A stretch of DNA of 64,000 nt from assembly GCA_025449115.1 (NCBI GenBank), contig JAHLKC010000039.1:62001-126000 (forward strand). The letters are read 5' to 3'. Positions within the stretch are counted from its first letter, which is position 1, and the number at the start of each line of letters is the position of its first letter. Shown here piece by piece: positions 1 through 10,082 of the stretch. The stretch comes from Chytridium lagenaria. Its lineage: Eukaryota; Chytridiomycota; Chytridiomycetes; Chytridiales; Chytridiaceae. Under the pieces are notes generated by a model that did not search any database, was not told the origin of the DNA, and was given only the letters and a program-made list of their open reading frames with translations. Position numbers and translations under genes: made by a program.

Positions 1-2
1 AA

Positions 3-332
3 CTCATCTGGTTGAAGCAGCTCCTGGAGGAGATAGGATACTCCTTTGACGATCCACCAACGCTTTGGTGTGATAACACGGCAGCAGAGGCCATTGCAAA
101 GAACCCCATCATCAGCTCGAGGACGCGACACGTGGATCTTCGGTTCCACGCGGTTAGAGATCGCGTTGCCAAGCGTTTGCTTCAGGTGGAGCACATTGGA
201 ACCAAGGAACAGCCTGCAGACATGCTCACGAAGGGGCTGGCGCGTAGAGACCTGGAGAGGTGTCGTGAACGCGTGGGGATGGTAGTCGTTGATGATGATG
301 CTTCAGAGATGGGGGAACCAGAGAAGTCGTGA
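3..332 (+). pseudogene. Copia A: 3' end of pol (RNase H)
   Basis: This is the end of a Ty1/copia polyprotein entering from the left window edge. The frame has the copia RNase H signature: a TLWCDNTAA core with the catalytic Asp, then the SSRTRHVDLRFHAVRD block, then QPADMLTKGLARRDLE near the C terminus. It stops at 330-332. Immediately downstream come a polypurine tract and an LTR in the expected order, so this is the 3' end of a plus-strand element. Its 5' part is outside the window, so I cannot tell whether the whole element is intact. Confidence 0.9.
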
Positions 333-344
333 GTAAAGTTCACG

Positions 345-356
345 AAAGGGGGAGAA
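345..356 (+). promoter_or_regulatory. Polypurine tract of copia A
   Basis: The 12-nt purine run AAAGGGGGAGAA abuts the LTR start at 357. This is the position and composition expected of the plus-strand primer for reverse transcription. Confidence 0.8.
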
Positions 357-861
357 TGTTGGGTTTCGCTCACTTGACTCACGAGGACGCGTCAGGATCA
401 CTCGCACCATTAGTCCGCGGCGTCGGGCGCAACACTAGAGTGCTCTGGAATTTACGCGTCATTAGAGTTGAGCGCGAACGCGCCCACTGGACTTCTCATT
501 TACATTCTGGACTCATTTGAATTTCCCACTTTGATTTACCTTCCTTGATTGGTTTATTTTCTTTATGCCACTTTAATTATAACTCTACCTGTTTGTGATT
601 GGATATTCCCTTCTAGCCTTTATTCCCTTTGTTCCCGTCAAGGCTCTCTGATTTGTTTATCTTTGTAGTGGAGAGTTTAACGCGTGAGTGTACGCGTCTC
701 CGATAGGTTTACCTTTGTGTTGTCTTTCCTCTTTACTTGTTCGTTTTGTTTCAGTATTTAAAGACTCGTGTTTTGAGTTGAAATAAATTAAGAACGTTGT
801 TCGAGCAAAAGTGCGTTTAACTTTGTTTTAATTGAGCCCCGTGAACAACAAGTATTCAATA
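357..861 (+). repeat. Copia A 3' LTR
   Basis: A 505-bp LTR begins TGTTGGGTTTCG and ends ..TTCAATA, with the canonical CAACA end mutated. It is aligned by eye over its full length with the LTR at 1192-1695, with scattered substitutions. It follows the copia RNase H frame and polypurine tract. It interrupts the minus-strand copia B reverse transcriptase just after the motif DPCLYYK. The target duplication cannot be tested because the 5' LTR is off-window. Confidence 0.88.
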
Positions 862-1786
862 TTCACTTGTAGTAAAGACATGGATCCGCCGTAGAGCGAG
901 TAAACTTCTCCTCGTCGACTTGGAACGTGTTCAAGTCGGTGTTGAAACACATTTGTGCTTGAACGAGTCCGTAGAGGCTCTTCATGCACAAGCACACCCA
1001 ATCTTCTTTCCCTTCGACGACCAATCCTTCTGGTTGTTCGATATAAATCTCATGATCTTCAATCTTGCCGTTCAAGAACGCGGTCTTGACGTCGTATTGC
1101 CGAATCTCCATGTTTTCTTGACAAGCGACCGCAAGCATCACTCTCAGCGTCGCTTGCTCGATGACAGGTGCGAACTTCTTGTCATAGTCGATGTTGGGTT
1201 TCGCTCACTTGACTCACAAGGACGCGTCAGGATCACTCGCACATTAGGTCCGCGGCGTCAGGCGCGACACTAGATTGCTCTGGAATTTACGCGTCGTTAG
1301 AGTTGAGCGCGAACGCGCCTACTGGACTTCTAATTTACATTCTGGACTCATTTGAATTTCCACTTTGATTTATCTTCCTTGATTGGTTTATTTTCTTTAT
1401 GCCAGTTTAATTATAACTCTACCTGTTTGTGATTGGACATTCCCTTCAAGCCTTTATTCCCTTTGATCCCGTCAAGGCTCTCTGATTTGTTTATCTTTGT
1501 AATGGAGAGTTTAACGCGTGAGTGTACGCGTTTCCGATAGGTTTACCTTTGTGTTGTCTTTCCTCTTTACTTGTTCGTTTTGTTTGAGTATTTAAAGACT
1601 CGTGTGTTGAGTCGAAATAAATCAAGAACGTTGTTCGAGCAAAAGTGCGTTTAACTTTGTTTTAATTGAGCCCCGTGAACAACAAGTATTCAACAGTCGA
1701 TTCCTTGTTTTTGCGAATAACCTTTAGCGACAAATCTAGCTTTCCGTTTGTCGAGATTTCCCAACTCATCTCGCTTTGTTTTGTAC
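862..1786 (-). pseudogene. Copia B: reverse transcriptase segment, split by a solo LTR
   Basis: Minus-strand copia RT (RVT_2). The segment at 1786-1696 reads [25 protein letters not shown]. After removal of the solo LTR at 1192-1695 it continues YDKKFAPVIEQATLR..MLAVACQ, QYDVKTAFLNGKIEDHEIYI, EQPEGL, SLYGLVQAQ, DPCLYYK. The motifs are collinear with the classic copia order. The N-terminal side breaks off at the 8-bp duplication of the 13-kb transposon (1787-1794) and resumes at 14,957. The C-terminal side is cut by copia A. The element is dead. Confidence 0.9.
1192..1695 (+). repeat. Solo LTR of the copia A family
   Basis: A 504-bp LTR, TGTTGGG..TTCAACA, is flanked by the 5-bp target duplication GTCGA (1187-1191 and 1696-1700). 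Excising it with one duplication restores the copia B reading frame (..GID/YDKKFAP). It is therefore a recombined solo LTR rather than a second end of copia A. Confidence 0.93.
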
Positions 1787-1794
1787 ACCCATCC
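1787..1794. repeat. 8-bp target-site duplication, left copy
   Basis: ACCCATCC directly precedes the left terminus of the 13-kb transposon. The same 8-mer follows the right terminus at 14,957-14,964. Joining the two flanks through one copy restores the copia B codons for K-T-I-K-S-G-W-V-Y. Confidence 0.9.
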
Positions 1795-1858
1795 GGGTTA
1801 TATCCCATAGTACAAAACCGACAACAACTAAAAAAATTTCGTCGAATTTGGATATAGT
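1795..1858 (+). repeat. Left terminal inverted repeat
   Basis: It begins GGGTTATATCCCATAG and passes through ACAAAACCGAC, AACTAAAAAAA and TTCGTCGA. It matches the inverse complement of the right end over about 60 bp, at about three quarters identity by eye. Confidence 0.85.
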
Positions 1859-2399
1859 TTGCCGTAAATCGGCGTATGCTGCCGCTTTTGCACCAAATTA
1901 ATTCGTTGGTCACACAATATTCGCCACTTATTAAATGCGGCAGAATACCGCCAAATACGTAAATTTTTTCATCATACGGGGAGCTGAATTTTCGGTCACG
2001 CAATGGAAATTTCTTAATTTTACAGAATTCAGACAGTACCACAGGATTTGCATCGAACTATACTACAGCGCCGTAAACGGCCATCTACGGGAGTCTTCTG
2101 TTTCTCCACCATATGGACTTTACCGTAGCCTAAAGCTTTTAATCTGAATATATATTTTATACAGTCGTACTTAAAAATTATTTAGACTCCTAAGCCACGT
2201 GTGCATAAAGAAAACGTTCTTCCTATTTATCCACATACGCAGTGTTCAGTATACAAACATTGACGTCAGACCGCAATACTCTTTTCCACAAAGGTATTTT
2301 TACCTTTTTTGCTTTTGTCAAACTATACTGATTTGTGGTCATATTCTTTGTGTATACGCTGACTATCGCAGAATGTTGACGCTGCCAATGCAGGTATAG

Positions 2400-2545
2400 T
2401 ACGTTTTGTCGCGTGTACGTACGCTTACGTGCGTACACGTGCGTTTGTGTACGCATGCGTACGTGTGCGTACATTTGCGCACGTAAATGTAAGACACGTG
2501 CACAAGTGTACGTAAACGTACGCAAACGTGCATGTACGTACGTAT
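2400..2545. repeat. CG-rich micro-repeat tract (ACGTACG/TGCGTAC)
   Basis: A 140-bp stretch of alternating purine-pyrimidine hexamers built on GTACG, ACGTG and TGCGT. It lies between the left TIR and the 3' end of the minus-strand cargo gene. The same vocabulary, with CCGTA and ACGGCC, recurs at about 1855-2110, 3490-3660, 4420-4520, 11,000-11,080, 11,995-12,115, 13,010-13,090, 13,905-13,990 and 14,160-14,900. It occurs only within the transposon. Confidence 0.7.
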
Positions 2546-2719
2546 AGTGGAATTAATGCTTACTTCGTGAACGTTCCTATACATACTCTTGTATTTTATT
2601 TTTGAAGATGTTCACGATTTTTTCTCAGTAACTTCAAAAATAAATACATTCTGCACATAACTGGGATTTTGATAAAATATATTAACGTAATTTTGACATC
2701 AACGTACAGCACCTTTAGT

Positions 2720-5131
2720 TCAACGTCTATAATTCCTGACGTTGTACCTGTGAGCTTTGTTAGGAGATATGTCGCTATCCAAAGAGGTGTAACTCAAGTT
2801 TGTACGCGAACGGTCGCGTAAACGAGATGTTGATCCCCTCAAACTACCACGTGACAGGCTTCTAGCTCTTCCCTTGTCAGGAGAAAAGCTAGCTGAATTT
2901 CGAATACGCTGAGACCGGCGAGGTGGTGACGGGGGCAGTTCCTCAGATAAGATTTGTCGAGAGCTGCGAGGTGGGGACTCTGAAAATCGTGGCAATGGTC
3001 TTACTCCTTGTCGGCGCACGCGGTTATTGGCTACAGCAACGTCATGCTCAAAAGAAGCTGAGGAGACTCTTCCTTGTGCTTTGCCATGAAAACAAATTAC
3101 TAAAGTGCTGATGGAGTGTATGAAGCAAGAAAAACTTATAGTTGCTGCTGTTTGTTAAGGCATCCACAGATCCCCTAATAGTTTCAAGTTTTTCGTCGAA
3201 GTTGTCAAGTCTTTCCTTCAACGCCAAAAGAGAGGATTCAAAACTTTTCTGCATATTGTCTTGCGCTTGACGTAGATAAGTAAAGTTAGATGCAAGCGTT
3301 CTCTGAGTCAAGTTGTTTTCGTGTATGAGAAGGACGAGACTGTCCTGTTGTGCAGCAGCGGTCTGCAAATTCTTGCCGCCAACGCTAACAATGAAACAGT
3401 CGTTCAGCCTTTTGAGCTCGTTAACACCGAACCCTAAATCAAAATTAAGTTAATTTTAATATTTTTAATTGTCAGCCAAAACATCAAATAAATGCACAGT
3501 ATACAACAGTATACTACCACACACTACAGTATACTGCCGCATACTACAGTATACAAACGCACACTACATTATATAACCGTATTTAGCCGTACATCATTGT
3601 ATGCGGCAGTTTACCACCGTTACCAGCCGTACAATGACTATACACCACAATATACCTTGAATCCTTACTGGAACATGCTTTTGAAAGCCTGGTGACATGT
3701 ATGCTTTTGCAGCCAAAGCCTCAGGGTACGTAGCTAATAAGACAATACCAGCGTCAATCTTTCTACTCATGTTATCAGCCTGTTTTTTAAATTAGTTTCG
3801 GCCCTAAACCGATAGCAATGGGACTGACCGTCTGAACAAGATGCTCCAATGTCGACGGAAAAAGGAGTTGATGTTAGAGCTTGTCGAATTAGCATTTGAA
3901 AATGCATTCCTTCTGTTGTTTGACTGCTTCACACTCTCTATAAAAGTAGGGTGTTAGCAAACTTGTTAGATCTTTCCCACCAGTATACCATCATGCATCA
4001 CTTGACCACTCCGAATCTTATATGCTCCTTCAATGGGACAGGAAGAGAAGGAGCCGGTGGAGCACGTATTCTTGATTCCTCGTTAGCGGCATCAACCGCC
4101 ATCATGCCTGCAGTAACAGTTTCGTTGTCGTCTTCGCTGTAAGTTGGCTCCGAGTGGCTTCTGGACCCTGCAGCTTTATTAGATAAATAGTTAATTTACC
4201 GTGTCAGTGAAGATGATTTGGATTTGAGTATGTTACAGAGTTCTCACCAAGGTTGTATTGGAACCCCCTTCCCCCATGTTCATCATCATGTCCACCAAGG
4301 CTCATCGGTATGTTGATCTGTCTGCACAAGTCAAAAAGCTCTGTTGTCAAACCATCGTATGCCTTTAAAATTTTCTTCCAACACCGTATGATGCTGTCAT
4401 ATAAAAAAAGTTGACAACCGTACATAAACGCACGTTACCGCAAACAACCATAGAATGACGCATTAGACCATATATTGCCATAAATAAACGCAAACGGCCG
4501 TATACCACAGCCGTTAAGGTGATTAATGAAATATTTCAATATCTTGAGTCCATCGAATCGTAAACTTTTAAAACAGGTTTGTGGTCTGGTACGTAGGTAT
4601 ACGTATACAGCTAGCTGCTGCGGTAAGCTAAGATAGGTTTATTTTATCACATCAACTTCAAACATTTGCCTTTTGGCCATAGACTCTAAAATATTATAAC
4701 TTCATGTGGCGCTTCTATATTTTATTGTCTTGTACAAAAGACGATGGAATACTTGCGTACCCCACCGCCTTCGTATGAATCACTCATTTGGTTGTATACA
4801 CTGTCACAGACGGTTTAGTCAGTAAAAGAATAACCATAGTGAAAGTCAAAGTTACGTCTGATAGTGCGACATTAGTATTACGTACGTAAAAAAATTCGAC
4901 GAAGAAAATGTACTGTCCATGCTGTGCTGAAGACGTCCCTCCGTCACGTCTAGAAAGATGCTTGAGAACCACATTAGAGATGACCATGCTTCCAGTGGTG
5001 CTCTCATAACCTTGCTTCTGAAGCTTGATAGTGAAGCGACCATTGAACGAGTCTTGACTATGGTTATTGGCGGCGGTTCCCACGCCCAAGCGCAGCCCCC
5101 CTAGCCCAGCAGACGCAACGACAGCCATCAA
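2720..5131 (-). CDS. Transposon cargo gene 1: multi-exon coiled-coil protein
   Basis: I do not recognise this protein. Codon-consistent minus-strand blocks separated by GT..AG-like gaps suggest one gene. The N-terminal block (about 5131-4860) starts MAVVASAGLGGLRLG and contains FTIKLQKQGYESTTGSMVIS. Middle blocks are at 4425-4204 (KAYDGLTTELFDLCRQINI..GGHDDEHGG), about 4140-3990 (SEDDNETVTAGMMAVDAANE) and about 3780-3660 (MSRKIDAGIVLLATYPEAL). Then comes a coiled coil at 3368-3048 (LKERLDNFDEKLETIRGSVD). The C-terminal tail (3019-2720) is basic and Ser/Arg-rich with repeated RSQRIR-like patches, and stops at 2720. It is divergent from cargo gene 2 with about 165 bp between them. A basic tail after a coiled coil would fit a DNA- or virion-like packaging role, but that is speculation. 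Exon ends are approximate. Confidence 0.5.
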
Positions 5132-5295
5132 CTATAGGCGAGTCTCGCTCAGCAAAAGGCACCTACCATATAGAAACCAGGATGGCGGAAAAAAAGTAAG
5201 ATGGTGTTGCTTAAATCTCTCATTTCTTTAGTGTTTTGGGGTTGCGAAGCAACTTTTTAAGTTGAGCACAGAGGAGAAGAAGGCCATAAGATAGG

Positions 5296-8200
5296 ATGAC
5301 GGCGGAGCAGAAGACGTTATCCGGAGCAATTCGAATGATTCCGCATTTGATTGAAGATGCAGCCGTAGCTGAAGCATTACGTACGAAGATTACCGAGGTA
5401 GGCAAAGCTCTGTTGTTTTAGTGATATTGAAGTTGTTAGGCCAAAGAGAAGTATCTTGCCGCTTACCGTGCTGGGTACACTCAACAAAATCCGAACGTTG
5501 CAAGCTATCAAGTCACCGATAACAATCAAGTTCGCATTGTTTGGAAGACAGGAAAAGAATTCGAGGAGGTACTGCTTTTTTTTCCATACATTAATCTTAC
5601 TTCGAGGGCGAGGAGCAACGCAGACCTAGCTCTCCAAAGCTTAGAGTCGGTAGCAGTAAAGCCATCTACGTAGAAGATGACAGTGACAACGACGAGGTCC
5701 ACGCGCAATACAAGCCTGCCTTGGGACAGTACATTGAAGGTTTGACGACAATTTTATTTAAACTAATGGGTATAGAACCTAAGATTGCCTCAAAAGGTCA
5801 TCCACTTGCATTGCGGGTCGACGTGAGCAAAATTCGGAAGAAACAAGAAGAGGAGGAGGCTGAAAGCCGACCACGAACGCCATCGGAAGAATACGAGGAT
5901 CGACCCGTTAGAAAAGGTGCGTAATCTTCCGCCCTCCCCTGCTTTTATTTACTGACAGATGGGGTTTTTTCAACCGTTTACCGCCGCTTACTCCTTTTTT
6001 CACCGCATTTTTTGTTTATTTTTATTTTGCGCTTACTGAATTTGTTTAGGAAAAGCTCCAGCGGCAACTTTACAGCAGAGAAGGAAGGGTAGGCTTTAAC
6101 TTTTTACTCAGCTTTGCTCACCACGCTAAAAGAGGAAATCGAAGGAGGACCGCCATCCGAGGAGTATGAGGAGGAGCCGCCCGTTGGAAAAGGTGTTTTA
6201 AAACGTTACATATATATATATAACCGGAACGTTTCAATGTGATTTTATATAGGTAAGGCTCCGAAGGTCGTGTTGCCGCGGACAAAGAGAAAGGGTAAGA
6301 TTTATTACTTTATTTTTAAAAAACGCTTGCTAAACCAAAGGGCAGAAACTGTTGAAGAAGAGTTCCGTCGAATTCATGAGGAAGCGGCAGCAGCTGGTGG
6401 GTTAGATTTATTTAGCAATAAGCCGTTTATTAAACTTACCGATTATATGGAAGCACCGCCAGAAGTGAGAAAGGTACTTAAATCTCCGAAAAGCCCCAAA
6501 TCTCCGAAAAGCCCCAAAATAGGTGCGTAAATTTATTATATTCCTCGAAAACCAAAATAAAAACATGTGTGGTGGCGGGCTTGCCGACTTTAACCATGTT
6601 TACTTTTTCCCGGTGTCTACTCCAGTTTTAGCTTCTCTAATTTTCAAACAATTTTAGCCAAGGAACAGCACGAAGAGGTACCGATTTCTCCGGCAAAGTC
6701 AAAAGCGGGTAAGTACTTTTATTGTTTTACTTTCGTGCCCTTTTTTCTTTTGTTCATGTCGTAATTGATATCATTCTATTTTTAGTCCATGAGACGGTGC
6801 CGACGTCGCCTAAAGCTGTGAAATCATGTAAGTGTTTTATATTTTTTTTGTTATCACGAACTGGCCATCTTTATGGCTCTTTTTCCTTCACAGCCGTTTG
6901 CGTTTCCTTTTCGGTCGTTTGCGCTTTAATCTGGTTACTTACCCCCGTTAACGGCCATCTCCTCTATTCTACTACTTTTTCTGACTTTATATTACTCAGC
7001 CAAAGGTTTGCCCGTTTCAACTAAAGGCAAAGGGAAGGGTAATTATTTATGAGGTTTATTAGAAATTAACCGTTTACTTGCTATTGTTTCAGGGCCAGAG
7101 ATTCCTTCGGGAGAAGGTGAGTATTCAAAAAATAATTTTTCTGAAGTACCCTAATTATTTGTAAGGTGTCGCCAGCTCTTCAAAGGAGCTGCCGACGTCA
7201 AAGGGAAAACAGGTCGCAACCGAAAGTGAAGGTGAGGCGGTTGCTGTCCACCTGATGTACATTTTCGCTAATGTTTGGACAAAAATTTATTCTTATTTCC
7301 AATTTTTTTTTTTAAAAAACCAGAATCGCGAACTGCTACCCCGAAACCGAAGTGTGAAATCTCTGGGCACGCTCCGTGGACTCTAAGTCCATAGGAGGAG
7401 ATCACAAGATGTCATTACATGTCTAATAAAGATTAGCAGTAACAAGTCTACTCATTAAAGAGCTATTACACTCAATGTTAGTAGTATGAATTTAAGGTGT
7501 GAGGATGAAGTGATTCTAAAGGGGTTTTTCTAAGGGTTTCCAACAATGCCGATCAATGAAGATACTAGGGTGACAAAGCTCTAAGCTATGCCTAACAACC
7601 ATTCTGGTGTCAATCTACAAGACTCTTCCAACAACTTATTTATATAACCCATTACCTATGCAAACCAGCAGTCAAGTCGTATTTCCACGCGCTCCCAGGT
7701 GGTGGAGTCGTTTCAGGACTCAATGGCATGCATAAGAGGGGAAATAGTGTAGCGTACTTGCCTGTCATCGTCCATGAGCATCAGGAGGGGCATTGAAGGA
7801 GTTCTCATTCAAGAGCATGTCACAACATCCCGTGCCATGGTACACTTTACAACTTAATTAAAACAGGGCCCATTCCAAGTAAGAGGCAGATAGAAAGACA
7901 TGGTGTCATATAAGCAATGTGGGGGGAAGATCATGCACAAACAGGACAGGATATGATGATTTTTGTGGGGACAACTTCTCTCTCAGTTTATTATTAATTT
8001 TGCTGCTGTAAATAAGTTAGTCAAAAAAGGATATAGTAAACAACAAAACAAACAAGAAACGAGAAAAATATAAACAATAAACACATAAACCCTATATACA
8101 TAAGTACGTCTGCTTGTTCCTAACGCGCTCATATAACTCTAAACAAATACGCATTAGTGACGTCAGTCGTAATTTGACAACGAAGTATCATCATATAAGA

Positions 8201-8752
8201 GAACACGTACTCTTGGAAATATAAGTGACGCCTAGGCTAAGACAATCATTTATAGTCATTATATCTTTTATTTATAGTAAAATATATCACGTGAAATATA
8301 GGAAAACCTTCAATATTTCACAGAAGGAACAGCGGAAACCGTCATCGTCAACGTGGAGCACCCAAACGCAAACATCAGGAAGAGCGTGCTGGTTGGAGAG
8401 AGGATAAAGCACAGCTAATCTTTATGTAGCTCCTCCAGCAAAATCGAAAAAGGCGAAAGAAACGCCTGAAATCCCGGACTGTAGTTTAGCGTTTAGTTTC
8501 TAATTTTATCCCTTAATTATAATTATTTTAGTCGTAACAAAACAATCCTCAAGGACGAACTGTTATCATTTGCCTTCGGGTTGGGGTTGAAGTTAACTTC
8601 AAATAATAGCAGGGAGGAGATTTGGAATGTAAGTGACTTTGAATATTATCTTTACTAAGGAAATTAACATTATTTAGGAACTGTCGCAGCTTTGGATGTC
8701 CCTTTATGAAGGAAGACCCCTGCAAGGATCTACGCCGATAAAATTGGTTTAA
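5296..8752 (+). pseudogene. Transposon cargo gene 2: KSP-rich multi-exon protein with SAP-like C terminus, split by a solo LTR
   Basis: It starts MTAEQKTLSGAIRMIPHLIE at 5296. Exon 2 begins AKEKYLAAYRAGYTQQ after a 42-nt intron. Next comes an acidic exon (VEDDSDNDEVHAQYKPALG). A run of tiny exons then each ends in Gly/Lys-rich text (KGKAP, KGKGKG) and encodes Ser-Pro-Lys repeats (SPKSPKSPKSPK at about 6490-6520). The last exons (about 8533-8752) contain LKDELLSFAFGLGLKLTS followed by EEIWNELSQLW, which resembles a SAP DNA-binding helix-turn-helix. The stop is at 8750. A solo LTR at 7353-8322 sits in the exon reading TATPKPK/EQRKPSSS. Removing it with its 4-bp duplication keeps the frame. Several KDZ-group elements encode SAP domains, so a DNA-binding partner is plausible. 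The function is unknown. Confidence 0.6.
7353..8322. repeat. 970-bp solo LTR (TGTGAAAT..ATTTCACA) with 4-bp TSD
   Basis: The 8-bp terminal inverted ends are perfect: TGTGAAAT at 7353 and ATTTCACA ending at 8322. They are flanked by the direct repeat GAAG (7349-7352 and 8323-8326). Removing it restores the cargo-gene frame. Terminal TGTGA and a 4-bp duplication are shared with the larger LTR element at 22,616-30,148, but the internal sequence is different, so it is another family. No coding capacity was seen. Confidence 0.85.
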
Positions 8753-9105
8753 ACAACCAACATGGTGACACGTAGTTGTTTAACTTTTCCAGATACATAG
8801 CTTATTTGTACTTGAAATATCCACCTATTGCAGGATTTTGCGGCATTTGTATAATAAATTCGTCTGTTCTATGTATGTTATTAAATGCGCTAAAAACAAT
8901 AAAAAAGTGCAAATATATTACCGGCTTATATTGCCACGTGGATACATCTAAAATTTTGATATAACTTTCTATGTGTTTAATGCACACCCGCAAACTGGGT
9001 CAGACGCTAGTGCAATACCTCAAGTGCAAGCTCTTGACGTGTTGAGGCTACAAGTAACGTGAACTGGCGTCTTATGCTCCTAACCACTCGGTATCGGTGG
9101 ATTAT
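8753..9105. other. Spacer inside the transposon
   Basis: AT-rich spacer between cargo gene 2 and the next solo LTR. I see no convincing coding sequence. It ends with the target duplication ATTAT (9101-9105). Confidence 0.5.
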
Positions 9106-9723
9106 TGTTGAGTGAACTTCTTATTATTTCTCGTTATAATCTTAACTTAGACTCTTTACTCGTTATACTTTTAAGCAGAGTCTCGGGGAAAAACTTATTG
9201 TTCACTACTTTTATTCAAATAAAGTCCCTTTGCTTATATACGCGTTTTCTTCCTGAAACGCTCCCTCAGCGGCTAACGCCGAATCTCGCGTCATAACTAA
9301 TCAAAGACGCGTAAAACCAATTTAACCCCCTCAATCAAGCGGCACACGTACCGCACTTAAAACCAAGCCTTCAGCGGTCAACCAGCCGCTACCATAACAG
9401 GCAAGTGGGGAAAGGGAAAACAAACTTAAACAAAGGGAATAAAGAAATCTCCAATCACATCAATCAAACTCGTCAAAGTCAAAACTTAAACTTTGAACGC
9501 AAGTAAAAACAGAACCGACGGATGTGTACTAACAAGAATATAAAGAACCGGCGGAACGTAATTAAGATGAAAACATCCAAAGGAAACAACAAGTGAATAA
9601 CAAGGGAAAGGTAGGAACCAAAACTAAAGTCCCTGACGCGTCGGGAACGCGTCCAATGAAGTCCAGCGCGAATTCTCGTGAAGGTAAGTCATGACGCGTA
9701 GCCCAGAACGCGTAAATCTAACA
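9106..9723 (-). repeat. 618-bp solo LTR with TSD ATTAT
   Basis: It begins TGTTGAGTGAAC and ends ..AATCTAACA. ATTAT lies on both sides (9101-9105, 9724-9728). Read on the minus strand it shares a style of ACGCGT motifs and a GCGCTGGACTTCATTGG-like stretch with the copia A LTR. It is probably a diverged member in reverse orientation. Confidence 0.82.
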
Positions 9724-9728
9724 ATTAT

Positions 9729-10082
9729 CGTAATTTATATATAAATACGGGATGTTCATCGGCATAGATATTTGTAGCGACGCGTCAGCGTCTTAAAACC
9801 TTCACCAATGTGTTCCTGGATGCCAATGCTTTTCAAAAACACGCCATTACTCTACCCACTCTTGTAATGTTGCTGATGTATATTTGATTGGCGTTTGTTT
9901 TTGGATGTAAACGGCAAAATTATATAAGGTTGAATAAAATGACAATTTTTGGTAGCAAGTTTTTTTTTTAAGATTTTTCACTCCCGCATACAACAGTAAA
10001 TGTGTAACATCGGTGGTAAGCGGTTGTATGCTGTGAAGTACATGTTTATACTGAGGTATGCGGGTCTGTTTTTTGTTTGCAG
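9729..10082. other. Spacer/upstream intron of the transposase gene
   Basis: No supported coding sequence. It is AT-rich with a poly-T run near 9960 and CCGTTT/GTATGC micro-repeats. It ends in a strong acceptor (TTTTTTGTTTGCAG, ending at 10,082) before the first clear transposase exon. The promoter and first exon of that gene may lie here. Confidence 0.4.

Noticed and set aside
357..1695. LTRs at 357 and 1192 as the two ends of one short element
   Set aside because: The 1192 LTR has its own 5-bp TSD and the DNA between them is minus-strand copia B RT that continues on the far side. They are two independent insertions.
2400..2545. Short regularly spaced repeats that could suggest a CRISPR-like or telomeric array
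   Set aside because: The words vary in length and order, have no constant spacer, and recur in introns of the same transposon. They are micro-repeats, not an array.
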